In this document: piece after piece, positions 8,573 through 20,137 of the stretch
How the letters are laid out: each line of letters opens with the position of its first letter
Position numbering within the stretch: the stretch's first letter is position 1
NCBI GenBank assembly: GCA_023213395.1
Contig: CM041465.1
Span: forward strand, 236,351,741 to 236,415,740
Length of the DNA stretch: 64,000 nucleotides
Direction: 5' to 3'
Source of the DNA: Cycas panzhihuaensis
Taxonomy: Eukaryota; Cycadophyta
Position numbers and translations under genes: made by a program
The notes under the pieces: generated by a model
What the model was told of the DNA's origin: nothing
What the model saw: the letters and a program-made list of their open reading frames with translations, nothing else
The model's database searches: none

Positions 8573-11305
8573 TGTTTCCCACTTAGAATGGATATGGAAT
8601 TATCGACTCAGGTAAGTATAGGTATGCTTCTCATCTTATCATCACTTTCTTTTGAGATGGGCGTTTGCTTGCATGTTTGTATGTTATGACCTTGTAGATG
8701 ATTTTGTCTTTGTCTACACTTATTCAGTCTATGATGACTATAGCGGGGGCACATTCCCAACGAGTATGGCACCCCGGTGGCCATTCCACTTCCCACATTC
8801 TGCCCTACTCACTCTAAGATCCACTTGGCTTGCGCCACCTCTGCCCGTATGATGACCCGTCATTGTTTGGTTGACTTGCCACATCATTTGAATCCTATTT
8901 TTGCTCTTCTGGACTTATTTGTTGGCTTGTTCACCCTCGGGTAGGTGTCTCAGCCCTCTATTAGCCTCTTTTGTCATTGGCCCATAGCCTAGGCTGGTTG
9001 TCTGGGCTAGTTTTAGCCCTCAGTTATGTACCGCCACAAATTTTGCGATCACCACAAATTTTGCGATCACCACAAATTCTCTGATCTGCAGATTTTGCGG
9101 CGGGATGACTATTCAAGTTTATTTTTTAAAAACTGCCATGGCAATTTCGCATTTATTGCGAAACTACCACGTGTCTCATGACTTGACTCACCACTAGCTA
9201 CGCCCTAATCGCTCGCTTTAGGGTTTGGGTTGGGTATTTAAGTCCTCTTTAACTCATTTTTAGGAGCTTTTTTTCATTTTTTTGATTGCTCCCTAAGGGA
9301 AATGCCCTATGCTCTGCTATTCTATGCTACTCTACTGCTACTATAGGACCTGCACCTCTCCTCCAGTGCCCAGCTCTCCTTTGGTATGGCTAGGACATCT
9401 TCCCAGCCCTTCATACGCCTTGGAGAGGGCCTCTTTGGAGAGATCTCAGCGGATTCTTGCTTAGGCAGCCATCAAGCATCCTAAAAGTGTAGGTGTTTCC
9501 TCCAACTCCATTAGCAGGGTTCCAAACCTACTATTCCACATCTCTTAGGTTGATTTCTTAGCCTTTTTTTAGTAGCCCTTGACTGAGGCAAGAGCCTCCT
9601 TTCCTCTTCTTAGGTATCCACTAGTTTAAGCTACTTTCTTGTTTAATTGATGCCCTATTTTGCTTGTCTTCTTGCTTGGGTCTTTGGAGGTTACTTTTTC
9701 TATTATTTTGGACTGTCTTACTCCTGCCATTAATGCCTCCTTGCCTACATTTATTGCTCTAGGCAGTGGCAAAGAGGGGTTGCATAGGATTTGGGTGAGA
9801 GCTGGGTGGATTCCGCACCACCTTCCATGCTCCTCAAGTGGTTCTTTACCCCCCAAACCTTCCCTTTTGCCTCGTGCTATCATTGGAAATCAAACAAGGG
9901 TTTGTTAGGCCATCTTTAGCCACTGAAATCAGCACTGTCACACGTTGCAACACTGGTTTGAGGGCTTGTGCCTTGATCCGGGCAATTCCCGTAAGCCCCA
10001 ACTACTTGTTCCTTTGCCTGGCTCCTTCCCCGGCACCCCAGTTTGCTCTCCATAGCACCCTGGCTTGTTGTAGGTCCTCTTTGGATCTTTTCAACTCTCT
10101 TTGCCTCTATTTCTAGTCCTCTTACACAGCCTTACCCTTGCTACCTCATGGCTTTTGGGGGAGAGTGGGGTTATTCCTTGCAGGAGGTGGGCCACTCTAA
10201 GGCTTACCGGTTATCCTTCGTCCACTTTGGTTGTTTTCTATTACAGAATATCATCATTATATTGATACAAACATACACGTATTTAAGTTTATATTTGCTT
10301 TGTATGTACATGTATTATTAGGATCTTTCCATTGTATGCTAGCACCATTTCTCTGGGAAGGGGGGATTGTCATTTACTTGCAGGTATTTGGAAAGCGCAA
10401 AGGATCAGTTCCTCTTTCTTTCTCTGTGGGTAAGTGCTCTTTTTTATGCTTTACTTTCGTACTTGATTTATTGTTAGTATTTTGTTCCTTTTTTTCCCTT
10501 GCTTGGTATTTTAGTACTTTTTTCGGGGAAGGTAAGGGAGCCCCACGTTCTGATCCACCGCGCCTCTTCATGTCCGTCGTGCCTTGTGGAGTAACTTTGG
10601 GTGCCTCTTAGGAGCATCACCATTTTGACACGCTTCCGTTCTAGGCACACGCTCTCGCTCCACTTCGTCACTTTTTCCTTTTGAGTTCTTTTACATAGTA
10701 GTAATTAGCTCATCGGAAAGAGAAGAGAAATCAACCTTTATCTTAATTCATACTTTGTTTACTTTGTCGCTTGCATTTTATTTTGCTATAGGAAAAGGTC
10801 TTAGGAAACTTCCCTCTTGCCTTTTCCCCCCTTTGCTGTGTAAACTTCTCTCTTATTTTATTACTTGTTTACTTGGTTAGTTTGCTCACACATGTCATAA
10901 CCTCCTTCCTTTGGTTATTCCTTTTATGTTCTCTTGGTTCTTTGCTTAGCCGGATAACCGAGGTGACCCCATCTGTAGGCCATCTACTTGCCTACCCTTT
11001 CTTGTTTCCTGTCACCTTAGAAAAACCCTCAAAGGGTTCTCTCCTTCCCCTTCCAGCCATCCAAGGGTGGGAGGATCCTTCCCTTAGGTCAGCCCAGGCT
11101 AACCCTACACCTCTTCTCCTCTTGTTCAAAGCAGGGAACCACTTCCAAGTAGCTATATTCCATTTGTAGGTCCCGAACTAGCGCTTCGGTGCACGGGGTG
11201 CCCTACATGTTATTTGCCCTACTTGTAGGTCTTTTCTCAATTATCCTATCGACCACTCATACCATTCCTACTTAGTTAGGTAGCTATCCCGTAGATGCGC
11301 ATCCA
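8573..11305 (+). repeat. A: 3' LTR (2733 bp)
   Basis: Starts TGTTTCCC and ends GCGCATCCA. It aligns along its length with the C LTRs, whose ends are fixed by a TSD. Pyrimidine-rich, no coding capacity. A TATTTAAG box lies at 9235-9242. The sequence directly after it belongs to the LTR of B. Confidence 0.85.
9207..9242 (+). promoter_or_regulatory. LTR core promoter (A)
   Basis: CCCTAATC and TTTAGGGTTTGGG elements lie just upstream of GTATTTAAG. The C LTRs have AAACCCTAA/TTAGGGTT and TATATAT at the same place. The spacing suits a TATA box with telo-box-like elements. Confidence 0.55.
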
Positions 11306-13884
11306 ATATGAGGGTAGGGTGATGTGAAAATGATGTAATGCATGTAACAATGTATCTTTATGTGTGAAGAAGTTACTTTTCAAAGCAAGGAAATAATATA
11401 AAGTTCTCATTTATTTACCCACACATGTAACCTCATTCTCTTTTTCTTTTAAATATAAGAAAGAAAGAGCACAAAGGGTATTTATATGGCATTAAAAAAC
11501 TCATGCAAAGGATGTAAGGTTATTAGGTGATGCAACAAGGTAGGAGAGATGTAGGCATGTAAATGTGTGAGTTCTCACTACATGCACTTTACAAAGAAAA
11601 TAAGCAAACTAGTTATGTGTAAGTGACCTAAGCTAATCCTTCTTCTTTTCCTTTTCTCCAAATGATGTACAAATGAAAGAAAGAGTGCAAAGAAAGGAAA
11701 ATTATAGAAGCACAATGTGTGCCTAGAATACAGTAGCTGAAGTAGCGTTGCCCTTACTATCCTCGCTATCCTCGTCCTTCTCTAACCATGGATGGTGCAA
11801 TGGAATGGTGTTAGTGAAGAAGGGGAGGGGGCTCCCTTACCTTCCCCCAAATCAAAGGAAAGGAAAAGAAAAAGAAAGTAATGCAACAAAATGAGAAGGC
11901 AAATACAACCCTAGCTTACAACTTTGAAAGCCAAAAGAAATGATGGTTGGAAAGAGGGGATTGTACCTAGAATGAAATATCCTTCGCTCTCCACATACAA
12001 CAAGATAACCTATAAACAAACAAGGCTTCCCTTTTCCTAAGGGGTGCCAAATATATGTAGTATAGGTGTATAATATAGAGAATGGTAAGATGTATATATC
12101 TTAGACAAAAGAAATTTATTCACCATAATATTACTCTCCATTCTCTATATGTCATTTAGTAAACAATATTCAGGAGAAGGGGGTAAAAGGGAGAAGGAGG
12201 ATGGATAGCCTTAGAATGGATAACCCTCCAGATCAAAAGTGTTCCATGTTGTCCAAGTACCAGGATGAAAGGAGGAGTAAGTGCAGCAAGCTGTTAGAAT
12301 ACAAGCAAAGAAACAACAAATAATGTTGCAAATGTTGTCAAATGCTGTAGAAGTTACAACATGCACCTTCTGCAACTTTAACAAGGCTACGCCAAAGGAT
12401 AAAAGAGATATGGAACGGGGGTTGAAACCATACTTATGTAGGACCAACAAGGACTAGTATCAAGAATAGTGATGGGTTGCCTACGTTGCTACTAGTAGTG
12501 ACCTTCCTTTCAACAACCCTTTGGAAACCTAAGGGAAGCACAGAGAAAGAAGAGGTGAGAAGAGAAGGGGGCTACCCTTGAGGAGAAGGCATGTTGGGGG
12601 AGAAACCCTGCCTTTGCTCCTTTCACTCTATGTGAGTGCCTCTTCTTTACTGACTCCTTGAAGAAATGAGGAAGTAGCCAGAAAAAAAAAGGAAACAAAC
12701 AAAAAGGGAGGGTTTACCTCCCATTTGTAGTAGAGAAAATAGAGAAAATATGTTGTAAAAGTATTAACAAATGATGTTTGTATTACTCAAAAGAAGGGAA
12801 AATAAAGTACAAGCTTATAGATACCTATTGTAGGTAGATCATAGGTGGATCTACCTATAAAATAGGGGAGAGAAGTAAACCTTATGGGGTTTGCAGGTGG
12901 GAAGCCCCAAAGGAGTAGCAAGCTAGAAGAAAATTGGAGTGAAAAGAAGAATTTGAACTTGATGGAACACTTGGAGTGTGATCTTCCCTTGGGTGGCCAT
13001 GTTACATGCCTACTACTATGTGTCTGGAATTGTAGGAGGCTGGTAGCTGGCTAAAAAGTTGATGTAGTATGTTATGTCCTATTGCAGGGTCTTTTTTGGA
13101 GAAGTGGTAGAAAAAATGAGTGAGAGAGAGTAGAAATGAGGGTATTTTTGGGTTTCTAAACCTAACCCTAGCTCAACCAAGCAATTAGGGTTCAACCTAG
13201 GCTGGGAATAAGTCATTGCTCAGTGCTAATTTCTTAATAAATATGAAATTAGCCATGGCAGACTTTAAAAAATAAATTGTAATAGTTACCCCACTGTAAA
13301 CTTAGCAGTACTACAAAGTCTACAGTAGTACTGCAAAGTTTATTGATGTGCGGCAAGAACATTAAGAAAAACAAAGAAGAAGAAGCCGAAGAGCTCTAAG
13401 AAAAGGGAAACGTAGGCTTAGAGGGGTATGGCACTTCATCCAGGTGGTAGGAAAGAGATATGGGGCTTAGGAAAGCCTATAACAAATAGGTACTAAAGGC
13501 GAGAAGTTCCTAGAAAAGTCAAAAAATAGGTGGAGGATGCCAACCAAGCCTAGGCAAGGTGCTGGGGGTCATGATGCACTGGCAGGCATTGTGATTGGGC
13601 TACAAAGGCCAAATGATACTTGGGAACATTATGGAGACATAGACAAAGGTTGTAGAGCACCATGGGATTTATATCCCTAGATCTTCATAGGCTGAAAGAA
13701 GTGTTGTAATGTAATATAGCCAAGCAGTGAATGCATAATGATCATGTAGTGAATCAATCATCATGTAATGTAAATGTAGTTCTTTAATCTACCTTTCCTA
13801 GTATAGATAAAGGTGAGGGATAGAAGAGCACCTGTACTAACCTGAGTTGACTCATCCATGCCCATTCCCAGTAGTCGGGAAACA
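11306..13884 (-). repeat. B: 3' LTR (U5 end lost to the A insertion)
   Basis: On the minus strand it starts TGTTTCCC at 13884 and can be followed to 11306, where A begins. The missing end of about 580 bases, present in the 5' LTR at 31046-31625, should lie left of A outside the window. Segments 11310-11955 and 11956-12990 match 31625-32272 and 59371-60391 respectively. No coding capacity. Confidence 0.85.
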
Positions 13885-14540
13885 CTGCCCCCTTAGTAGT
13901 AGAACCTCGTTGCTCAGAAGCGTATCATGATGGAAAATGCTGGCAACAAAATATTAGCAATATATATATACAATAAATATAACAATGCTATGAGCCAAGG
14001 GTAATAGTGAGTGTTATGGCAGGATACGTGGATAGGGAGATGAGAGAGGGATGACATAGGGGCTACCTATGCATCACCATAAAGTCAACGGGTAGAGACA
14101 ACGGATGGGGGGATGCCCCCATCGTATGAGTGCAAAATAAAGAATTATAATAATCATGGACGTGATCAAGAAGATGCTATGAAATGAGATGTTATGTACA
14201 TAGGAGAGCTAGAATAATAAGATTTTCACACCAGGGGTGATATGGATGGTAGGGTGAAGAGAATAAACATGGTAGTCTCCATAGTTTAACCTCATTAGTG
14301 GCTAACTTTCAGAGGTATGAGCGGATCACAAGATGGGAGAATGGGATGACCTAGAACCCAGACACCTGAGGGACTAGATAGGTTCCTTAAGGGAGGCCAT
14401 CAAGGAGAGGGAGGTGATGCTCAAGGATGAGATGGGCAAGGTCATCCACCTCAACGTTGTAGTCAGAAAGGATATGTTGGATATCTATGGATGAAAAATG
14501 GGACAAAAAGGACCTAGTGGTCAAGGTGAGGGCTCTTAGG
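13885..14540 (-). other. B: PPT and 3' untranslated part
   Basis: On the minus strand CTACTAAGGGGGCAG (13899-13885) directly precedes the LTR and is the polypurine tract. A TATATATATA run is at 13959-13970. CCCCCATCGT near 14117 matches the equivalent part of C (near 56325). No coding signal. Confidence 0.6.
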
Positions 14541-14634
14541 TATGGATAACACACCTAGTAGACCTAGGTGAGATGAGACACCATGACGTAAGAGTCACAA
14601 AGGAGTATGATGGGTCCATGGTGGAAGTGGAGTG
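14541..14634 (-). pseudogene. B: second RNase H, C-terminal piece, cut by copia element F
   Basis: On the minus strand it reads as the continuation of the RNase H at 19959-20137: the region around the third catalytic Asp (DS-V-VSHLT), matching A near 7965-8035 base by base with few changes. The sequence further left continues towards the 3' LTR but is too decayed to follow as protein. The split is explained by F, flanked by an imperfect 5-bp TSD. Confidence 0.8.
14630..14634. repeat. TSD of copia element F, left copy
   Basis: GAGTG, against GAACG at 19954-19958: two transitions apart, and in the right place to rebuild the RNase H reading across the insertion. Confidence 0.6.
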
Positions 14635-15299
14635 TGTTGAGAAGATAAGGTCCCAATAACCTAAAACTGCCACCAAGATCTAAACTATTCTTGTAACTAG
14701 TTACAGAAATCGAAACTAAAATTTAACATGCAAGTTCTTAAACTAGAGATAATACAATAAAATGAAATAGAAAGCCAAGCATCACATATACACTCGATAT
14801 AATGTGGTAAAACCCTAGCAGTATGCTAGGGAAATATCCAAAAAGGAAAGGTATCAATCTTTATTATCAAAGAATGGAGAAAATGTATATAATTTGTAGC
14901 AAAGTTCTCATAACAACAATAACAACCAGTTGCCCAACTCCTCACAATACATTCAATACATTAAACACCATCAACATAATGAAAAATTCCCTAAAATTGG
15001 GCTATATGAGAGAGTCATACTAGGCACAAATCTCAACCATAGAATCTAGGATATTTTTTTAACAGATGACCCTGATGCTCTTTATAATTTAATATACTTT
15101 CCAGTGCTAGCTTTTTGGGCCAGGGGCTATCACCCTGAACCCCCTCTTTGCGGGGGGCATTCTACACCCCTCTCATCCCCCTGGCCAAGGGGGGATGTTG
15201 CCCCTCTTGGAACCTCCCGAGGAAGGTTTAGGGGGAAAACTACACTGCCAACCTATTAAGATTTTAGCCTCCAAACCATTGTTGTCACATTATCTAATA
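14635..15299 (-). repeat. F: 3' LTR
   Basis: On the plus strand it runs from TGTTGAGAAG to TTATCTAATA and matches 19293-19953 over its length. The minus-strand 5' end reads TATTAG, one change from the usual TGTTAG of copia LTRs; the other end is the normal CAACA. Both LTRs share this change. Confidence 0.88.
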
Positions 15300-15880
15300 A
15301 TCTCTACCTTGATAATAATTTACCTAGTACCTTTATTGGGCTATTCATAACCTTTTCTATAAGACGAGAGAAGTCAAATACCATTTGAACTTCTCTAATA
15401 GTACTGGTTTTATAAATATATTAGCACAATTCTATTTTACATTAACCTTCTCAAGTTCTACTCCACTTGCTTCCACAACCTGTTTAACAAAATGGTACTT
15501 AAAAGTGATATGATTTATCCTACTATGATAAGTTGGATTCTTGGCTAGGTAAATGGCACTTTGACTATCACAAAATACCTTTACCTTTTCCTTCCAAGCT
15601 TAACCAATAGACCCTATAACTAGATTGCTTCTTTGCAAGCATGTGCTGCAGCAACATATTTAGCTTTTGTAGTCGACAATGCAATTGTGCTCTACAATTT
15701 TGACATCCAACTAACTTGACCATTTGTAAGAGTGAATGCATAACCTGAAGTAGACCTTCTCTTATCTAAATCTCCTACAAAGTCTTAATCAACATATCCA
15801 TAAACCTGATTACCTGTACCTCCAAAGGTACACAATAGTCACTTGTGCCTCTCAAATACCAAAGCACCCATTTCACTACT
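15300..15880 (-). pseudogene. pol: F: copia RNase H
   Basis: Minus-strand text near 15540-15720 gives the end of a copia RNase H: a DSQSAIYLA-like motif (plus strand 15560-15580), KYVAAAHACKEAI near 15625-15665 and W-S-K-L-A-like text upstream. The frame is broken by stops and frameshifts, so only fragments read. This domain degrades template RNA during cDNA synthesis. Its left end runs into the PPT-like CAAGGTAGAGATTA next to the 3' LTR. Confidence 0.6.
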
Positions 15881-15882
15881 GC

Positions 15883-16990
15883 CTAATGTTCCTTTCCTAG
15901 ATTTGTCATAAACCTTCTAACTACATCGGCTATATATGAAATATTAGGTCTTGTACATACCATAGTATACATCAAACTTCCTACTGCATTGGCATAAGGC
16001 ACACGATACATATAAACCTTTTCTTCTTTATTACTAGGACTCATATTTGAAGAAAGCTTGAAATATGAAGCAAATGGGATACTCACTAGTTTCATATTTG
16101 CCATACCAAACATGGTTAGCACCTTCTCCATATATTTCTATTGTGATAACCATAGCTTACTATTTTTCCTGTCTCTAGGTATCTCCATACCTAAGATTTG
16201 TTTTGCAGCTCCTAGATCCTTTATATCAAAAGTCCTAGCCAATTGAGCCTTTAACTTATTGATTTCTTCTATGCTCTTGCTTGCAACTAGGATGTCATCA
16301 ACATACAATACCAAGATAATGAATAAGCCATTGTCCATGAATTTAAAGTAAACATAATGATTATACTCACTTATTTTAAAAATTTGGCTCTCCATGAAGG
16401 CATCAAACTTCTTGTACCATTACCTGGGTGATTGCTTCAGGCCATACAATGATTTCCTGAGCCTACAAACAAGTCCTTTTTTACCATCCTATACAAACCC
16501 TTCTGGCTGATCCATATAGATCTCCTCATCTAAATCTCCATGTAAAAAAACTATTTTTACATCTAACTTCTCCAACTTGAAATCAAGAGAAGTTACCAAT
16601 GCTAATAGCACTTGAATTGAAATAAGTTTGATAACTAGTGAAACATCTTATGAAAGTTAATACCTACTTTCTGTGCAAAGCCTTTAGCCACTAGGCTTGC
16701 CTTATATTTGTCAACCTTTCTATCAACATATGTTTTCATCTTAAAAACCCACTTGCAACCAACATTCTTCAAAGCATCTATCTCTTATTGCATAGCCCTC
16801 TTCCACTTGTCACTATGGATATCATCTACTGCTTCTTGATAATATGTAGGCTCACCATCATTAGAAACCAAAGTAATAGAAATATAAGGGTTGTACCTAT
16901 CAGGTGGATGACTAACTCATGTAGATTTTCTAACTGTTGGAAAAGAAGTATCCACATAATCTTATAAATCTATTGTAGATTCATCCTTAG
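15883..16990 (-). pseudogene. pol: F: copia reverse transcriptase
   Basis: The catalytic box is LVLYVDDILVAS near 16270-16310 on the minus strand, followed by FDIKDLGAAKQILGMEIPRD and, past a stop, MEKVLTMFGMANMKLVSIPF, PYANAVGSLMYTMVCTRPNISYI. Upstream, DKYKASLVAKGFAQK (near 16660-16710) is the fingers region. Stops and frame changes between 16395 and 16650 split the domain. The YVDD box is intact. Confidence 0.88.
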
Positions 16991-16999
16991 AAAGATCTT

Positions 17000-18218
17000 C
17001 TTACTCTTTTGATTCCAAAGATGGTTGGGTTTCAAACTTGACCTATTAATGTTTAACTTTATGCTCCTGTTTCACTTTAATTTCTACATTATCTAATTTT
17101 AAAAGGGGGGATTCATCAAATACAACATCTCTATTGATGGTGATTTTGTAGGCAATAAGATCCCACAACTTGTATTCCTTCACACTACCTTTATCACCAT
17201 AACCAACAAAGATACATATCTTGGATTTTGGGTCTCACTTTGAATGTTTACTTTTATCAGTCAAGGCATAAGCATCATAACCAAAAAATTTTAAATTTGA
17301 ATAGTCACATGGATGTCCAGTCTATACCTCTTTAGGAATATTGCAATCTATTGCAAGTGATGGTGACTTGTTTACCAGATAGCAAGTTGTTTGAACAACT
17401 TCTATCCATAAGCCCTACTCCACTCCAATATTACTTAGCATGGTTCTTATTCTTTCCAAGAGTGTCCTATTCATTCTCTCAGCTATGCCATTTTGCTACA
17501 GAGTATAGCTAGTGGTCTTGTATCTTTCAATCCTAGGTTCTCTGTAATAGTTCTCAAACTCCAAGGAGTTGAACTCAACTCCATTGTCAGTTCTTAAACA
17601 TTTGATTGACTTGCTAGTGCTCTTCTCAACTAAAGCCTTGAATTGCTTAAATACACTAAAAACTTTAGATTTCCTTTTCAAAAAATAGACCCATACCTTT
17701 CTGGAGTAATCATCTATAAATGTGACAAAGTACAATGATCCTCCATAAGATATTATAGGGGTTGGTCCCTACACATCTAAATGTATATAATCCAGAACAC
17801 CTTTACTAGTGTGACTCCCTACTTTAAACCTAAGTCTATACTACTTTCCAAAAATACAATGTTTATAGAAAGCCAAATTTGAAAGTTGTAAGTTAGGAAG
17901 TAACTTAGAATTTACCAGCACCTTAAGTCCTCTCTCACTCATGTGACCAAGTCTCTAATGCCATAACTCAGCTAGATTTTCTGTAATCTTTGATGTCGTA
18001 GCTGTATGGTTGACATATGTACTTCCTACTAAAATATAAAGGTTTCCTTTCATTAAGGTTTTTATAACAACCAAGATGCCCTTTGACACCTTTAAGACTC
18101 CTTCATGATCTGTATGCTTATAAACACCCGAATCTAGTTCACCTAAGGAAATCAGACTCCTTTTCAGATCAGGTACGTGTCTAACCTCAGTTAATATTCT
18201 CACTACACCATCAAACAT
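17000..18218 (-). pseudogene. pol: F: copia integrase with GAG-pre-integrase region
   Basis: From the right, the GAG-pre-integrase part reads VPDLKRSLISLGELD and ENLAELWH, then a stop, RLGHMSERGLKVL and KHCIFGKQ. The first Cys of the zinc motif is replaced by Tyr. The catalytic core shows YFVTFIDDYSRKVWVYFLK near 17680-17735 (first Asp) and KCLRTDNGVEFNS near 17560-17600 (second Asp). The next frame carries the Glu region and a KVFGYDAYALTDKSKHSK-like C-terminal text near 17225-17300. It is not intact. Confidence 0.82.
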
Positions 18219-18400
18219 CTTAATTTTGATGCTACTAATTCCTACTATCTTACAAGAAACTTCATTTCACATAAGCATATCACCACCATCAAGAGGTTAG
18301 TATGATGAGAACCAACTCTTTTGTGGACACATGTGGTGTGAAGCACCTGACTCTAATAACTAGTCATGGTAATAATGGGAAACATTATAAGTAACCAAGA
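18219..18400 (-). pseudogene. pol: F: copia protease remnant
   Basis: Minus-strand text near 18300-18355 reads LLESGASHHMCPQKSWFSSY. It matches the copia protease centre (D-S-G-A-S-x-H-M), with Glu instead of the catalytic Asp and His-His at the end. Stops follow. The protease would cut the copia polyprotein; this copy cannot. Confidence 0.65.
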
Positions 18401-19260
18401 CATCATCATTCGTACCTTGATTTGACTCCACCTGATTTGCCTCTTTAGCAGGATCTTCCTTTTTCTAGAACTTCTTCCTTTTGTAGCAATCCTTCTTGAT
18501 ATGACCTATCTTATTATAGTGCCAACATCTGAGCTTACTCTTCTTGTCTTTTGACTTTGACCTTGATGTATCCATGGAGCTTTATCCTCTCTTAATTGTT
18601 CTACCCATTGTTGTCATTGCTTCTAGTGTGGAGGTTTCAAGACTAGACTTCCTTCTCACTTCTTTCATCAACAAAGCACTCATAACATAATCATATTCTA
18701 ATTCATCTATAGTGCTAAAACTAATTGAGATGACAATATTATCCCAAGATTCTATTAATAAACATAACAAGGTAACAGCCTTGTCCTCATCCTCAATTTT
18801 GACATCAATACTAGCCAAATGACAAATAACAATATTAAAAATATTTAAATGGTCAGCAATTTTTGTACCTTCCTTCATCTGTAATGAGTATAGTTACCTC
18901 TCTAAGTAGATTTGATTCGTCACTGATTTGATCATATGTAGGCCTTCTAATTAGGTCCATAATCCTGTTGTTTTCTACTCCCCTGTGATGTTAAATAGAA
19001 CTTCATCTTCTAAGTACAATCATATTTTGCTAAGAGCCTTTTTGTCTAGATCATCCCATTTGTCATTGACCATCTCTGTGGGTTTCTTCAATTTTCCTGC
19101 AAGAGCTCTGTATAAACTTTGTTATACTAGAACATCATACGTTTTCAATTTCCACAACTTGGAGTTATTCTTGCCTTTGAATTTCTCCACCTCAAAGTTT
19201 GCACTTGCCGATTTTACCATTTAATGTAGAGAAATCCAACACCAAAACCTTCACAAACTC
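18401..19260 (-). pseudogene. gag: F: copia gag with altered zinc knuckle
   Basis: A 98-residue open part (18582-18878) encodes MKEGTKIADHLNIFNIV, a typical copia gag helix (UBN2-like), and LLCLLIESWDNIVISISF. The zinc knuckle near 18495-18540 reads CWHYNKIGHIKKDCYKR, with Tyr in place of the second Cys, so zinc binding is probably lost. Upstream frames reach towards the PBS near 19276 with stops. Confidence 0.78.
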
Positions 19261-19275
19261 ACTACAAAAATAAAA

Positions 19276-19290
19276 GTGGCTATGATACCA
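19276..19290 (-). promoter_or_regulatory. F: primer-binding site
   Basis: On the minus strand TGGTATCATAGCCAC starts two bases after the 5' LTR. It matches the initiator-Met-tRNA type PBS (TGGTATCAGAGC) with one change. Confidence 0.85.
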
Positions 19291-19292
19291 CT

Positions 19293-19953
19293 TGTTGAGA
19301 AGACAAGGTCCTAATAACCTAAAACTTCCACCAAGATCTAAACTATTCTTGTAACTAGTTGCATGATTCAAAACTAAAATTTAACATGTAAGTTCTTAAA
19401 CCAGAGATAATATAATAAAATAAACAAGAAAGCTAAGCATCACATATACACCTGATATAACATGGTAAAACCTTAGTAGTGTGCTAGGGAAACATCCACA
19501 CAGGAAAGGTATCAATCTTTATTGTCAAAGAATGGAGAAAATGTATACAATCTGTAGCAGAGTACTCACAGCAATAACAACCAGCCACCCAACTCCTCAC
19601 AGTACATCCAATATATTGAACACCATCAACATAATGAGAAATGCCCTAAATCAGGCTACATGAGAGAGTCATATAAGGCACAAATATTGACCATATAATC
19701 TAGAGTATTTTTTTAGTGAATGACCCTAATTCTCTTTACAATCTAATATACTTTCTAGTGCTAGATTTTTGGGTTGGGGGCTATCGCCCCTAAACCCTTT
19801 CTTTGCGGGGGGCCTCTACACCCCCCATATCCCCCTAGGCAAGGAGGGCCCCTGCCCCCCTTGGAACCTCCTGAGGAAGGTTTAGGAGGAAAACCATGCT
19901 TTCAACTTGTCAAACGTTTAGCCTCCAAACCATTGTTATCACATTATCTAATA
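19293..19953 (-). repeat. F: 5' LTR
   Basis: Direct repeat of 14635-15299 with scattered, mostly transitional differences and a few indels. It carries a GC-rich stretch (19800-19900) in an otherwise AT-rich LTR, also present in the other copy (15110-15220). Confidence 0.88.
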
Positions 19954-19958
19954 GAACG
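19954..19958. repeat. TSD of element F, right copy
   Basis: GAACG, the partner of GAGTG at 14630-14634. CATCGATAAGG directly after it resumes the RNase H of B. Confidence 0.6.
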
Positions 19959-20137
19959 CATCGATAAGGGCTTCAATAACGGCTATGTACTCAGCCTCGT
20001 TATTAATGGCTTCATAAAGGAAGACCCCAGAATACATGTAATTTTATCTAAAGGGGTCATGAAGGATCCACACAGTGGTGGAATGGCCTAGGTTACCATG
20101 ACTTCCACCGTCAGTAAAGATGAGTAATACCATAGCA
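19959..20137 (-). pseudogene. B: second RNase H, N-terminal piece
   Basis: Minus-strand reading LIFTDGGSHGNLGHSTTVWIL, then a stop, YSGVFLYEAINNEAEYIAVIEALIDA. The first catalytic Asp (FTDG) and the Glu of AEY are kept, unlike A where the Asp is Asn. The rest of the domain lies at 14541-14634 beyond F. One internal stop and the insertion make it inactive. Confidence 0.82.

Larger units (their letters stand above)
1..11305 (+). mobile_element. Element A: Ty3/gypsy retrotransposon, Tat-like, 5' part outside window
   Basis: The order of parts is protease, RT, RNase H, integrase, hairpin, an opposite-strand gene, a second RNase H and the 3' LTR. Its gag and 5' LTR lie left of the window. The second RNase H and the extra antisense gene fit plant Tat-lineage elements (family knowledge). 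Right after its LTR end at 11305 the sequence continues inside the 3' LTR of element B, so A inserted into that LTR. If so, the 5 bp ATATG at 11306-11310 should also precede A's 5' LTR, outside the window. Stops and two frameshifts make it dead for pol. Confidence 0.88.
14635..19953 (-). mobile_element. Element F: Ty1/copia retrotransposon
   Basis: 5.3 kb with two LTRs, PBS, gag, protease, integrase, RT and RNase H in copia order (integrase before RT). It lies inside the second RNase H of element B. Motifs resemble the Tork group (CIFGK after the integrase zinc region, GLKVL), a tentative lineage call. It is AT-rich compared with the gypsy copies, and every domain has stops or lost residues. 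Confidence 0.9.

Noticed and set aside
8306-8573. LTR start placed at TGGTGAC about 270 bases earlier, since homology extends there
   Set aside because: The D and C insertions with perfect TSDs fix the LTR start at TGTTTCC; the earlier part is shared internal sequence.
19774-20091. 105-residue plus-strand frame with a Gly/Pro-rich start
   Set aside because: It spans the F LTR and the reverse of the aRNH; the same reverse pattern exists at 7775-8050, so it is not a gene.
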